Origin: Neisseria sp. KEM232
Lineage (GTDB): Bacteria; Pseudomonadota; Gammaproteobacteria; Burkholderiales; Neisseriaceae
Length of the DNA stretch: 64,000 bases
NCBI RefSeq assembly: GCF_002237445.1
Contig: NZ_CP022527.1
Coordinates: 1,736,001-1,800,000 of the forward strand
Direction of reading: 5' to 3'
Every line of letters begins with the position of its first letter. The first letter of the stretch is position 1. Below are positions 9,431 to 17,111 of this stretch, in pieces. The notes under the pieces are model-generated. The model was not told the origin of the DNA. It did not search any database and was given only the letters and a program-made list of their open reading frames with translations. The translations under genes and the position numbers were made by a program.

Positions 9431-10126
9431 ATGAAACTGCAACGAACCCTCCTGGCCGCCGCCCTCGCCCTCGACCTTGCCGCCGCCCACGCCGAAGTGA
9501 AAGAAGGCACCGACTACACCGTCCTGAAAAAACCCCTGCCGCAGCAGCAGCAAGACAAAATCGAAGTGGCGGAATTTTTCGGCTACTTCTGCGTCCACTG
9601 CTTCCACCTCGAACCCGTTTTGCAGAAACACAGCAAAAAATGGAGCAGCGACACCTACATCCGCCCCATCCACGTCGTCTGGCAGCCCGAAATGGAAGGC
9701 ATGGCGCGCATCGCCGCCGCCGTCAACAGCAGCGGCATGAAATACCAGGCCAACCTGCCCGTGTTCAAAGCCATTTACGAACAGCGCCTCAACCTGTCCG
9801 ACCCCGCCGCCTTCAAACAATGGGCAGCCGCGCAAACCTCCTTCGACGGCGCGAAACTCACCGCCGCCTACGACTCCTTCGGCAACCAGGCGCAAGCCAA
9901 ACAAATGGCCGAGCTGACCGAACAAATGGGCATCGACGGCACACCCACCTTCATCGTCGGCGGCAAATACCAAGTTATCTTTACCGGCGGCGACTGGGAC
10001 GCCTCGATGAAAAAAGTGGAAGAAATCATCGACAAAGTACGCAAAGAACGCGGCATGAAAGCCCCCGCCCCGCAGGCCGCCGTCCGCAGCAAAGGCGCGG
10101 CACTGGCCAAAGCGGCCAACAAATAA
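9431..10126 (+). CDS. dsbA: Periplasmic thiol:disulfide oxidoreductase DsbA
   Basis: DsbA introduces disulfide bonds into exported proteins such as pilus components. The 231-residue product has a cleavable signal peptide (MKLQRTLLAAALALDLAAA, cleavage near HA-E) and the thioredoxin-fold active site C54-V-H-C57 in FGYFCVHCFHLE. The cis-Pro loop is GTPTFIV. There is no lipobox cysteine, so it should be soluble, like meningococcal DsbA3 rather than the lipidated DsbA1/2 (family knowledge). Length is typical. It closes the SPOR-dsbA unit and is followed by a DUS hairpin. Confidence 0.93.
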   Translation: MKLQRTLLAAALALDLAAAHAEVKEGTDYTVLKKPLPQQQQDKIEVAEFFGYFCVHCFHLEPVLQKHSKKWSSDTYIRPIHVVWQPEMEGMARIAAAVNSSGMKYQANLPVFKAIYEQRLNLSDPAAFKQWAAAQTSFDGAKLTAAYDSFGNQAQAKQMAELTEQMGIDGTPTFIVGGKYQVIFTGGDWDASMKKVEEIIDKVRKERGMKAPAPQAAVRSKGAALAKAANK

Positions 10127-10146
10127 AGCCGACGCCTGCGGCAAAA

Positions 10147-10185
10147 AGGCCGTCTGAAAACCCGTTTGCGGTTTTCAGACGGCCT
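10147..10185 (+). terminator. Inverted DUS hairpin after dsbA
   Basis: AGGCCGTCTGAAAACC pairs with GGTTTTCAGACGGCCT and is followed by TTTTTG, twenty bases beyond the dsbA stop codon. Confidence 0.8.
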
Positions 10186-10239
10186 TTTTGCATAGTGTGA
10201 AAAAACAGCGCTTTCAGACGGGGCGGCAGTTTTATATAG

Positions 10240-10605
10240 TCAAACAAAATAAAAAATATCCAACAAAGCCTGCTCAAAAGACAAACAGCCGGACATCACT
10301 TCCCCCAGATGCCGTTTGATATTCGCCCACACCTTTTCTATCGGGTTCAACTCAGGCGAATATGGCGGCAGCGGCAGAATGATGTGTCCCTCCCTCTGTG
10401 CCATTTCACGCAGTACCGCCATCCTGTGAAAACGGGCGTTATCCATAATAATGACCGAAGGCTCTTTAAGTTCCTTCAACAGAAACTGCCCAAACCACGC
10501 TTCAAATCAAGGCATAGGCATACGGGCGGTAATAGAAAGTATCAAAACCCGTTTCATCCAAGTAAACCTTTGGCATTTCTGAATATTGTTCCAGCTGCTC
10601 AACAA
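10240..10605 (-). pseudogene. IS630-family transposase remnant
   Basis: Read leftward, the segment near 10600 encodes EQYSEMPKVYLDETGFDTF, the D-E-T-G catalytic region of IS630/Tc1-type DDE transposases. After YYRPYAYA the frame breaks near 10500. Transposase coding then resumes (AWFGQFLLKELKEPSV, then IIMDNARFHRM and LPPYSPELNPIEKVW, which carry the second Asp and the final catalytic Glu). Sequence between these blocks is missing. The remnant is about 370 bp where a complete gene would be about 1 kb, and it has no start. I see no terminal inverted repeats. It is a scar of an old insertion and shares its right edge with an adhesin fragment. Confidence 0.85.
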
Positions 10606-11383
10606 CGGCGGCAACACCGTTACCGGCGTAGGTTCCGCACTGAACCTCTACCCTGCGACCGCGCCCAAAACAGCCGGACTGCTCGACCTCTCCAACCTGA
10701 GTGCCGACCAGAAAGCCAGCGCGGCCACCGCAGGCGATCTGGCCAACATGGGCTGGGTAGTCAGCTCCGACAAAACCACCGGCAACGAAAGCCAGGCATT
10801 CAGCGGCCAGGTTAAAAACGCAGGCGAAGTCGAATTTGTCGGCACCGGTGCGGCCAAAGTAACGGCCAAAACCGAAAACGGCAAACACACCGTAACCGTA
10901 GGCGTAGACAGCGCCAGCATTGCCGACAGCATTGCCCAGCCCGTCGTCTACACCAAAACCGACGGCAGCAAAGCCTACAAACGCGGCAACAAATTCTACG
11001 ACGCGCAAACCGGCGGCAACGAAATCAAACCCGCCGACGTCATCGCCTCCATGAACAACGCCGCCGGCAGCACCACCGCCCCGATGACCCTCGCCAACGT
11101 CAAAGACAACCTCAAAGACGCAGCCAACGGCAAAGCGGTCAGCACACCGACAGACGGTGCCCGTTCCGACCTGACCAAAGACGGCAAAGGTAGCAACGCC
11201 GCCACCGTCAACGACGTACTCAACGCAGGCTTCACCGTCCAAGGCAACGGCGTAGCGAAAGACTTCGTAACCCACGGCGACACCGTCAACTTCGCCAACG
11301 GCCAAGGCACAGTCGCCAAAGTCGAAAGCAAAGACGGCGTAACCAAAGTCAGCTTCGACACCCCGATGCAGTACGTTGGTTAA
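10590..11383 (+). pseudogene. Internal fragment of a trimeric autotransporter adhesin (Hsf/NhhA/Hia type)
   Basis: About 265 codons read as stalk/head repeats of a YadA/Hsf-type trimeric adhesin. They include NMGWVVS (Trp-ring type), repeated GNxVxF-like segments, NAATVNDVLNAGFTVQ and KVSFDTPMQYV. There is no native start: the frame opens with a TTG fused to the IS remnant. There is no signal peptide and no YadA anchor. The frame stops (TAA) inside the tRNA-Gln sequence at the right junction. It is therefore a gene fragment, perhaps a silent cassette able to recombine with a full adhesin elsewhere (inference). Codon use looks native. Confidence 0.8.
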
Positions 11384-11437
11384 GGCACCGGATTCTGAAT
11401 CCGGCATGCGTAGGTTCGAGTCCTACATCCCCAGCCA
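11373..11437 (+). tRNA. 5'-truncated tRNA-Gln (anticodon CTG)
   Basis: From the D-loop onward a tRNA is clear. D-loop GTTGGTTAAGG is followed by anticodon stem CCGGA/TCCGG with loop TTCTGAA (anticodon CTG, 11395-11397). The T-arm is GTAGG-TTCGAGT-CCTAC, then acceptor strand ATCCCCA-G and encoded CCA. The expected 5' acceptor strand (TGGGGAT) and half the D-stem are absent; adhesin coding sequence occupies that place. It cannot form an acceptor stem as it stands, so it is a pseudo-tRNA unless the junction is an assembly error. In meningococcus a tRNA-Gln gene also lies just before prs (recalled), so this is likely the native gene with its 5' end replaced. Confidence 0.8.
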
Positions 11438-11440
11438 GAT

Positions 11441-11476
11441 ACAAAAGCGTGTGATTCGTCCCACGCTTTTGTTTTT
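11441..11476 (+). terminator. Rho-independent terminator after tRNA-Gln
   Basis: ACAAAAGCGTG pairs with CACGCTTTTGT across a 10-base loop and is followed by TTTTG. It lies four bases after the tRNA CCA. Confidence 0.8.
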
Positions 11477-11514
11477 GCAGGTTGTCGGTAAAGATATTTT
11501 GTGTAATTTTTTGT

Positions 11515-11543
11515 TTGGCTGCGTTGTTTTTGGTGCGTATAAT
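11515..11543 (+). promoter_or_regulatory. Predicted sigma-70 promoter of prs
   Basis: TTGGCT (-35, 4 of 6) and a perfect TATAAT (-10) are spaced by 17 bases, followed by a GC-rich discriminator (GCCGCCGCGCC). The ATG of prs is about 87 bases downstream. Confidence 0.6.
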
Positions 11544-11629
11544 GCCGCCGCGCCCGCAACCAAACATAAAGGAAGCCCGCGATGTTTCCTAAATTGCACA
11601 TGACCCACCCCATTCCAAGCGAGGAAGAT

Positions 11630-12610
11630 ATGGCTGACAGTTTGATGGTCTTTACCGGCAACGCCAATCCGAAATTGGCTGCCGACGTGGTAAAACATCT
11701 CGATATTTCCATCGGTAACGCATCGGTAAGCAAATTTTCAGACGGCGAAGTGGCCGTCGAACTTTTGGAAAACGTGCGCGGCCGCGATGTGTTTATACTC
11801 CAGCCGACCTGTGCACCGACCAACGACAACCTGATGGAAATCCTCACCATGGCCGACGCCCTCAAACGCGCGTCCGCCGGCAGGATTACCGCCGCCATTC
11901 CCTATTTCGGCTATGCCCGCCAAGATCGCCGCCCCCGCTCCGCGCGCGTGCCGATTTCCGCCAAGCTGGTGGCCAATATGCTGCACAGCGCAGGCATCGA
12001 CCGCATTCTGACCGTCGATCTTCATGCCGACCAGATTCAGGGCTTTTTCGATATTCCCGTAGACAATATTTACGCCACCCCGATACTCTTGAACGACGTG
12101 CAGCGCCAAAACATCGAAAACCTGACCGTTGTCAGCCCCGATGTCGGCGGTGTGGTACGCGCCCGTGCCATGGCCAAAGCCCTGAATGCCGATTTGGCCA
12201 TCATCGATAAACGCCGTCCGAAGGCCAATGTGGCCGAAGTGATGAACATCATCGGCGAAATCCAAGACCGCACCTGCCTGATTGTCGACGACATGATCGA
12301 CACCGCCAACACCTTGTGCAAAGCCGCTTCCGCCCTGAAAGAGCGCGGCGCGTCGCGCGTGCTGGCCTATGCCACCCATCCGGTTTTTTCCGGCGAGGCG
12401 GCCGAGCGCATCGCTTCGTCCGACATCGACCAAATTGTCGTGACCGACACTATTCCCCTGTCTGATGCCGCACTGCGCTGTGGCCGCGTCCGCCAGGTTT
12501 CGATTGCCGGACTCTTGGCCGAAACTGTGCGCCGCATCAGCAACGAAGAATCCGTCTCATATCTTTTCAACGAAGATGTGCTGACCAACGGCGGCATGCT
12601 GCTGCCGTAA
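11630..12610 (+). CDS. prs: Ribose-phosphate pyrophosphokinase
   Basis: Makes PRPP from ribose-5-phosphate and ATP, feeding purine, pyrimidine, histidine and NAD synthesis. The 326-residue product is near the family's usual 315. It shows the N-terminal FTGNANPKLA and SDGE segments, the flexible-loop and ATP region (GYARQDRRPRSARVPI), and the PRPP-binding loop IVDDMIDTANT near residue 219. I chose ATG 11630 (MADSLMVFTG) with Shine-Dalgarno GAGGAA; an in-frame ATG at 11582 would add 16 residues that do not look like the family. rplY follows, an order known from Neisseria. Confidence 0.95.
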   Translation: MADSLMVFTGNANPKLAADVVKHLDISIGNASVSKFSDGEVAVELLENVRGRDVFILQPTCAPTNDNLMEILTMADALKRASAGRITAAIPYFGYARQDRRPRSARVPISAKLVANMLHSAGIDRILTVDLHADQIQGFFDIPVDNIYATPILLNDVQRQNIENLTVVSPDVGGVVRARAMAKALNADLAIIDKRRPKANVAEVMNIIGEIQDRTCLIVDDMIDTANTLCKAASALKERGASRVLAYATHPVFSGEAAERIASSDIDQIVVTDTIPLSDAALRCGRVRQVSIAGLLAETVRRISNEESVSYLFNEDVLTNGGMLLP

Positions 12611-12680
12611 ACCCATGCCGTCTGAAACTGGTCGCGGTGGAAGACGGCTTTATTTCTTTAATCCAAAAAGGACTTTTATC

Positions 12681-13253
12681 ATGTCATACGAAGTACAAGC
12701 TACCGTTCGCGAAGCACATGGCACAGGTGCGAGCCGCCGCCTGCGTCGCGAAGGCCAAGTTCCCGCCGTGCTCTACGGCGACAACCAGGAAGCCGTTGCC
12801 ATCGCCGTAGACCACAAAACCATGTTCTACGCGCTGGAAAAAGAATCCTTCCATACCAGCCTGATCAAGCTGGCCGTAGACGGCAAAACCCAAGACGTTA
12901 TCGTGCGCGATTTCCAAATCCATCCCTTCCGACGCCAAGTGCTGCACATCGATTTCCAAGCGGTCGATGTCAACAAACCGCTGAAAATGCGCCTGCCGAT
13001 CACCGTTATCAACGCGGAAAAATCCAAAGCCGTCAAACTGCAAAGCGGCCGCGTTTCCCTGCTGGCCAGCAGCGTGGAAGTTATCGTCGATCCGAAAAAC
13101 ATTCCTTCCTATTTGGAACTGGACTGCGGCGAAGTGGTTGCCGGCGACATCCTGCACCTGTCCGACATCAAATATCCCGAAGGCGTCACCAGCGTTGCCC
13201 TGAAACGCGACTCCAATCTGGCCGTTGCCACCGTTACCGGTAAAAAAGGCTGA
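12681..13253 (+). CDS. rplY: 50S ribosomal protein L25 (CTC/TL5 form)
   Basis: Binds 5S rRNA in the large subunit. The 190-residue product is the two-domain long form. The L25 5S-binding domain (about 1-95, with SRRLRREGQVPAVLYG) is followed by the beta-rich TL5 C-terminal domain (about 100-185, ending ATVTGKKG). Shine-Dalgarno AAAAAGGA precedes ATG 12681. A DUS-like ATGCCGTCTGAAA (AT dialect) lies in the short gap after prs, so the two genes may be co-transcribed. Confidence 0.95.
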   Translation: MSYEVQATVREAHGTGASRRLRREGQVPAVLYGDNQEAVAIAVDHKTMFYALEKESFHTSLIKLAVDGKTQDVIVRDFQIHPFRRQVLHIDFQAVDVNKPLKMRLPITVINAEKSKAVKLQSGRVSLLASSVEVIVDPKNIPSYLELDCGEVVAGDILHLSDIKYPEGVTSVALKRDSNLAVATVTGKKG

Positions 13254-13285
13254 TTCCGCCATCGGATACGCCCGTCCCGCCCGCG

Positions 13286-13306
13286 CCCGCCGCAGGCGGG
13301 ATTTTT
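13286..13306 (+). terminator. Intrinsic terminator of rplY
   Basis: CCCGCC-gca-GGCGGG stem followed by ATTTTTC, about 30 bases after the stop codon. Unusually for this window it does not use the DUS. Confidence 0.75.
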
Positions 13307-13313
13307 CATGCCC

Positions 13314-13477
13314 TAGGGTGTGTTGACAATCAGTCTTGCGGCGGTATTTTTGGTAAAAATCCACGCCTGCCGCGTCAAAAATGCTCGCAAGATGTCCAAT
13401 CTTACTGCGCTTTTTTCCTTGCAGGCGCGAATTTTTCCTCAAAAAACCGCTTCGCAAACTGAATGTCAACACACTCT
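13314..13477. repeat. MITE-like repeat, TAGGGT(C/G)TGTTGACA family, copy 1
   Basis: The ends are inverted repeats: TAGGGTGTGTTGACA at 13314 and TGTCAACACACTCTA at 13463. The total is 164 bp. The interior shares GCGGCGGTATTTTTGGTAAAAA, the GTGTCCAA-like centre and a TTTTTCCTTGCA block with copies at 47497 and 51471. No coding capacity. The rest of the gap to hslO (13478-13690) holds nothing I can name except a degenerate DUS. Confidence 0.85.
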
Positions 13478-13690
13478 AGAACCCGATCGGCCTCCGCCCA
13501 TTTCCCCGACGAAAACAATCTCCGCCCGCCCCTTGATTTTTCTCCGCCCCACAGCCATATGGCGCGGGTTCGCGGCGGCAAGGCTTTGCCCGATGTCGGA
13601 ATCCCCGTTTTTGCGGACAGCAGCCTGTCCGTGTGCCGGCCGCATCAGGCTGTCTGAAACCGCCGCCTCACCATCCGAAGAAAGACAAAC
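13478..13690. other. Intergenic region upstream of hslO, no gene seen
   Basis: About 210 bases of GC-rich sequence. I see no frame with a start and ribosome-binding site, no clear promoter and no hairpin. A degenerate DUS (AGGCTGTCTGAAA) lies near 13646. The hslO promoter must lie here or inside the adjacent MITE-like repeat, whose TTGACA-containing end could provide a -35 (speculative). Confidence 0.4.
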
Positions 13691-14587
13691 ATGAAAACAC
13701 CATCCCAAGATTTGAGAACCCGCTTTATTTTCGACGATATGCCCGTGCGCGGCCTGCATGTGCGGCTGGAAAACGTCTGGCAGCACATCGTCGGCCGAAA
13801 ACACTATCCCGCCGCCGTGCGCCGCGCCCTCGGCGAACTCCTTGCCGCAGGCGCCCTCCTGTCGAGCAACCTGAAAATCGAAGGCACGCTCACCGTCCAA
13901 GTGCAGGGACAAGGCCGTCTGAAAATGCTGGTAGTCGAAGCCACCTCCGAACAAACCTGCCGCGCCACCGCCCGCTGGGACGAAACCGCCGCCATCGGCG
14001 ATAACGAAAACCTGCGCGAGCTGCTCGGCGAAAACGGCGTATTCGTCATCACCCTGCAACCGCAGGAAGGCGAACCCTGGCAGGGCGTTGTTCCCCTCGA
14101 AGGCGGCAGCATCGCCGAAATGCTCACCGGCTACATGCTGCGATCCGAACAGCTCGAAACCCACATTACCCTCGCGGCCGATAACCACACCACCGCCGGT
14201 CTGCTCCTGCAACGCCTGCCCGAAGAAGAACTCGACCAAGAAGCATGGGCGCACGTCACCGCGCTTGCCGACACCGTACAGCCGCGCGAACTGCTCGAAT
14301 TGGATGCGCAACACCTCCTCTACCGCCTGTTCCATGAAACCCCGCCTCGCGTCTTCGAGCCCGATACCCTCGAATTCGCCTGCACCTGTTCGCGCGGCAA
14401 AGTCAGCGACATGCTGCTGATGCTCGGCGGCGAAGAAGTCGGCTCGGTAGTGGCCGAGCAGGGCAGCATCGAAATCGACTGCGACTTCTGCAACGAAAAA
14501 TACGTTTTCGACGAAACCGACGTCAACGCCCTGTTCGGCGCCGACATCGTCAAAGCCGTTACCGGAGAACAGCACCGCCTGCAATAA
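13691..14587 (+). CDS. hslO: Redox-regulated holdase chaperone Hsp33
   Basis: Hsp33 is a cytosolic chaperone activated by oxidative stress. Oxidation releases zinc from four cysteines and unfolds a linker, exposing the client-binding surface. The 298-residue product has the conserved C-terminal redox switch C231-x-C233 (FACTCSRGK) and C264-x-x-C267 (DCDFCNEKY). The N-terminal DDMPVRGLHVRLENVW and the linker region are intact. Length is typical. Monocistronic, ended by a DUS hairpin. For a mucosal organism exposed to hypochlorite this is a standard defence protein. Confidence 0.95.
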   Translation: MKTPSQDLRTRFIFDDMPVRGLHVRLENVWQHIVGRKHYPAAVRRALGELLAAGALLSSNLKIEGTLTVQVQGQGRLKMLVVEATSEQTCRATARWDETAAIGDNENLRELLGENGVFVITLQPQEGEPWQGVVPLEGGSIAEMLTGYMLRSEQLETHITLAADNHTTAGLLLQRLPEEELDQEAWAHVTALADTVQPRELLELDAQHLLYRLFHETPPRVFEPDTLEFACTCSRGKVSDMLLMLGGEEVGSVVAEQGSIEIDCDFCNEKYVFDETDVNALFGADIVKAVTGEQHRLQ

Positions 14588-14594
14588 ACCGCAA

Positions 14595-14633
14595 AGGCCG
14601 TCTGAAAGCGGAAAAACCGCGTTCAGACGGCCT
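14595..14633 (+). terminator. Inverted DUS hairpin after hslO
   Basis: AGGCCGTCTGAAAGCGG pairs with CCGCGTTCAGACGGCCT, directly after the hslO stop. Confidence 0.75.
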
Positions 14634-14660
14634 CATTCTTATCCGAAACAGGATTCCTTC

Positions 14661-15077
14661 ATGGCGAAAAAACACCGCCCCGCCGCCTTCTCGCCGCCGC
14701 TCTTTCCCCTACACACCCTGGCCGACGACGCCACCCTGCGCCACATCAGCCGCGCCGACTACGGCATGGATGCCGAACAGCATTTCACCGCCCTCAAACA
14801 AGTCCTCGACAACCAAAACGGCTACCTCGCCGACGGCCAGCACTGGCATCCCGCCGAAGTGATCGAGCTGACGTCCTATTCTGCCGAACACCCCGCCGCC
14901 TTCACCCTGTGCCACCTTATCATCCTGCAAAACCTGATACACGGCAGCGGCTGTTTCTTCGACGTTTACGGACAGACCGAATACGCCGACCGCTGCGCCG
15001 CACTGCCGACCCTCCTGCAACACCTGCTTGCCGAAGCCTGCCAAACGGCGCGCGAACACGGCGCAATCGACGGTTGA
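14661..15077 (+). CDS. Conserved-looking cytosolic hypothetical protein (138 aa)
   Basis: I do not recognise the family. ATG 14661 follows an AGGA Shine-Dalgarno at good distance. The product is mostly helical by inspection, with a His-rich core (GQHWHPAEVIEL, AFTLCHLIILQNLIHGSGCF). It has no signal peptide or membrane helix and two buried-looking cysteines. His and Cys residues spaced along two helices could bind a metal, but this is a guess. It is isolated between DUS hairpins upstream of the 18-unit DUS array. Confidence 0.65.
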   Translation: MAKKHRPAAFSPPLFPLHTLADDATLRHISRADYGMDAEQHFTALKQVLDNQNGYLADGQHWHPAEVIELTSYSAEHPAAFTLCHLIILQNLIHGSGCFFDVYGQTEYADRCAALPTLLQHLLAEACQTAREHGAIDG

Positions 15078-15089
15078 TGCAAAGGCAAA

Positions 15090-15131
15090 AGGCCGTCTGA
15101 AAAACCTGCGAAGCAGGTTTTTCAGACGGCC
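15090..15131 (+). terminator. Inverted DUS hairpin whose right arm founds the DUS array
   Basis: AGGCCGTCTGAAAAACCTGC pairs with GCAGGTTTTTCAGACGGCC. The right-hand DUS of this terminator is unit 1 of the tandem array at 15121, suggesting where amplification began. Confidence 0.75.
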
Positions 15132-15370
15132 AAATTCAGACGGCCAAATTCAGACGGCCAAATTCAGACGGCCAAATTCAGACGGCCAAATTCAGACGGC
15201 CAAATTCAGACGGCCAAATTGAGACGTCTAATTTCAGACGGCCACTTTCAGACGGCCACTTTCAGACGGCCACTTTCAGACGGCCACTTTCAGACGGCCA
15301 CTTTCAGACGGCCACTTTCAGACGGCCACTTTCAGACGGCCACTTTCAGACGGCCACTTTCAGACGGCCT
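15121..15370. repeat. Tandem array of 18 uptake sequences, 14-bp period
   Basis: The 10-base core TTCAGACGGC (reverse complement GCCGTCTGAA) starts at 15121 and every 14 bases to 15359, without a single phase slip. Units 1-7 carry an AAA-type spacer (TTCAGACGGCCAAA). Unit 8 is mutated (TTGAGACGTCTAAT). Units 9-18 carry an ACT-type spacer (TTCAGACGGCCACT). Seventeen cores are intact and all point the same way. Only the last unit is followed by T, giving the full 12-base AG-DUS; the others have A. This is a satellite built from the DNA-uptake signal, in the pntB-distal intergenic region. Confidence 0.95.
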
Positions 15371-15390
15371 CTCGGCTGCATCGGCATTTC

Positions 15391-15440
15391 ACTCCTTCCC
15401 TGCACCAAAGCGCGGGGGAGGGTTGGGGTGGGGGTGGCGG
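15391..15440. repeat. G-rich intergenic repeat (GGGGGAGGGTTGGGGTGGGGG)
   Basis: The sequence around GCGGGGGAGGGTTGGGGTG matches, directly or inverted, parts of the regions at 23361-23473 and 42330-42473. It has runs of G that could form a quadruplex. Function unknown. Confidence 0.55.
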
Positions 15441-15537
15441 TTTGCAAAACCGCTTAGCTGCAAACCTTACCGATTCTGTCGGAACGTTGGAAACCGTGCA
15501 TCGCGGGGCGGCACATTCCCCGCTGTCGAAAATAAAA

Positions 15538-15567
15538 AGGCCGTCTGAAACGGTGTTCAGACGGCCT
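15538..15567 (-). terminator. Inverted DUS hairpin beyond pntB
   Basis: AGGCCGTCTGAAAC and GTTCAGACGGCCT with flanking A and T runs. It lies about 90 bases past the leftward pntB stop and could serve both strands. Confidence 0.65.
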
Positions 15568-15654
15568 TTTGCCATTGGCGGCTGCACGGGAAACGCGTTT
15601 GCAGAAACGCCATTCCCGCATTTATGCCCCGAAGGGGTATAGGCAGGGACGGCC

Positions 15655-17040
15655 TTATTTTTTCAGATCGGCCAGAATTTCGTCGACGGTTTTTTTCGCG
15701 TCGCCGAAGCACATAACGCTGTTTTCGTTGAAGAACAGCGGGTTTTGCACGCCTGCGTAGCCGGTGTTCATCGAGCGTTTGAAGACGACGACTTCTTTCG
15801 CCTTCCACACTTCCAGCACGGGCATGCCGGCGATGGGCGAGTTGGGGTCGGTTTGCGCGGCGGGGTTGACGGTGTCGTTCGCGCCGATGACCAGCACCAC
15901 GTCGGTTTCGGGGAAGTCGTCGTTGATTTCGTCCATTTCCAGCACGATGTCGTAGGGTACTTTGGCTTCGGCCAGGAGCACGTTCATGTGGCCGGGCAGG
16001 CGTCCGGCGACGGGGTGGATGCCGAAGCGTACTTCCGTGCCGTTTTTGCGCAGGAGCTCGGTGATTTCGGCAACGGGATACTGCGCCTGCGCCACGGCCA
16101 TGCCGTAGCCCGGGGTGATGATGACGCTTTTGGCTTCTTTGAGCATTTCGGCCACTTGCGCGGGTGAGGCTTCGCGGTATTCGCCGACTTCGCCGCCGCC
16201 ATCTGCCGCCGCGCCGCCGTCTGTGCCGAAGCCGCCGGCGATGACGGAGATAAAGGAGCGGTTCATCGCTTTGCACATGATGTAGGACAGAATCGCGCCG
16301 CTGCTGCCGACCAGTGCGCCGGTAACAATCAACAGGTCGTTGGAGAGCATGAAACCAGCCGCCGCCGCCGCCCAGCCCGAATACGAGTTGAGCATGGACA
16401 CGACCACGGGCATGTCGGCACCGCCGATGGAGGCGACCAGATGCCAGCCGAAGGCGAAGGCGATCAGGGTCATGAGTATCAGGGCGAAGGCACCGCCGCC
16501 GTTGGACACGAACACCAGCAGCAGGATAAAGGAGACAATCAGCGCGGCGAGGTTGAGCTTGTGTTTGTGCGGCAGTTTCAGCGGCGCGCTGCTGATTTTG
16601 CCGTTGAGTTTGCCGAAGGCCACCAGCGAGCCGGTGAAGGTGACCGCGCCGATAAAGATGCCGAGGAAGACTTCGACCAGATGGATGGTTTCCATATCGG
16701 CGGAGACGCTGCCCGGTTCGATGTAGCTGTTGAAGCCGACCAGCACGGCGGCAAGGCCGACGAAGCTGTGCAGGAGGGCGATCAGTTCGGGCATTTCGGT
16801 CATTTCGACTTTTTTCGCCTTATAGATGCCGACGGCGGCACCGATCAGCATGGCGATAATGATCCAGCCGAAGCCGTGCGTGTCTTCGGCGAAGACGGTG
16901 GCAATCAGGGCGGCAGCCATGCCGGCGATACCGGCGTAGCAGCCCTGTTTGGCGGTTTCCTGTTTGGACAGTCCCGCCAGGGAAAAGACGAACAGCACGG
17001 CGGCAACGATGTAGGCCGCTGTAACGATTCCTTGGGACAT
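15655..17040 (-). CDS. pntB: NAD(P) transhydrogenase subunit beta
   Basis: PntB forms most of the proton channel and the NADP(H)-binding domain III of the proton-translocating transhydrogenase, which makes NADPH from NADH using proton-motive force. The 461-residue product has about nine hydrophobic segments, then the domain III Rossmann-like part. The latter shows ITPGYGMAVAQAQ, GIHPVAGRLPGHMNVLLAEA, VVLVIGANDTVNP and KRSMNTGYAGV. I chose ATG 17040 (MSQGIVTAAYIV) with Shine-Dalgarno AAGGAG; the frame runs further upstream but that part overlaps the VOC gene. It is separated from pntA by two unrelated small genes. Confidence 0.95.
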   Translation of the reverse strand: MSQGIVTAAYIVAAVLFVFSLAGLSKQETAKQGCYAGIAGMAAALIATVFAEDTHGFGWIIIAMLIGAAVGIYKAKKVEMTEMPELIALLHSFVGLAAVLVGFNSYIEPGSVSADMETIHLVEVFLGIFIGAVTFTGSLVAFGKLNGKISSAPLKLPHKHKLNLAALIVSFILLLVFVSNGGGAFALILMTLIAFAFGWHLVASIGGADMPVVVSMLNSYSGWAAAAAGFMLSNDLLIVTGALVGSSGAILSYIMCKAMNRSFISVIAGGFGTDGGAAADGGGEVGEYREASPAQVAEMLKEAKSVIITPGYGMAVAQAQYPVAEITELLRKNGTEVRFGIHPVAGRLPGHMNVLLAEAKVPYDIVLEMDEINDDFPETDVVLVIGANDTVNPAAQTDPNSPIAGMPVLEVWKAKEVVVFKRSMNTGYAGVQNPLFFNENSVMCFGDAKKTVDEILADLKK

Positions 17041-17111
17041 GGTGGTTCTCCTTAATGGGGCGGATGGTAAAAAACGGGGGCAAGAGGGCGGGAGGCCGTC
17101 TGAAAACGGGT

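Noticed and set aside
10586..11383. Functional adhesin gene
   Set aside because: It starts only at a TTG in the IS junction, has no signal peptide and no YadA-type anchor, and ends in a tRNA.
15121..15370. Possible CRISPR array
   Set aside because: The period is 14 bp, spacers are four bases and uniform, and there are no cas genes nearby. The repeat is the uptake sequence.
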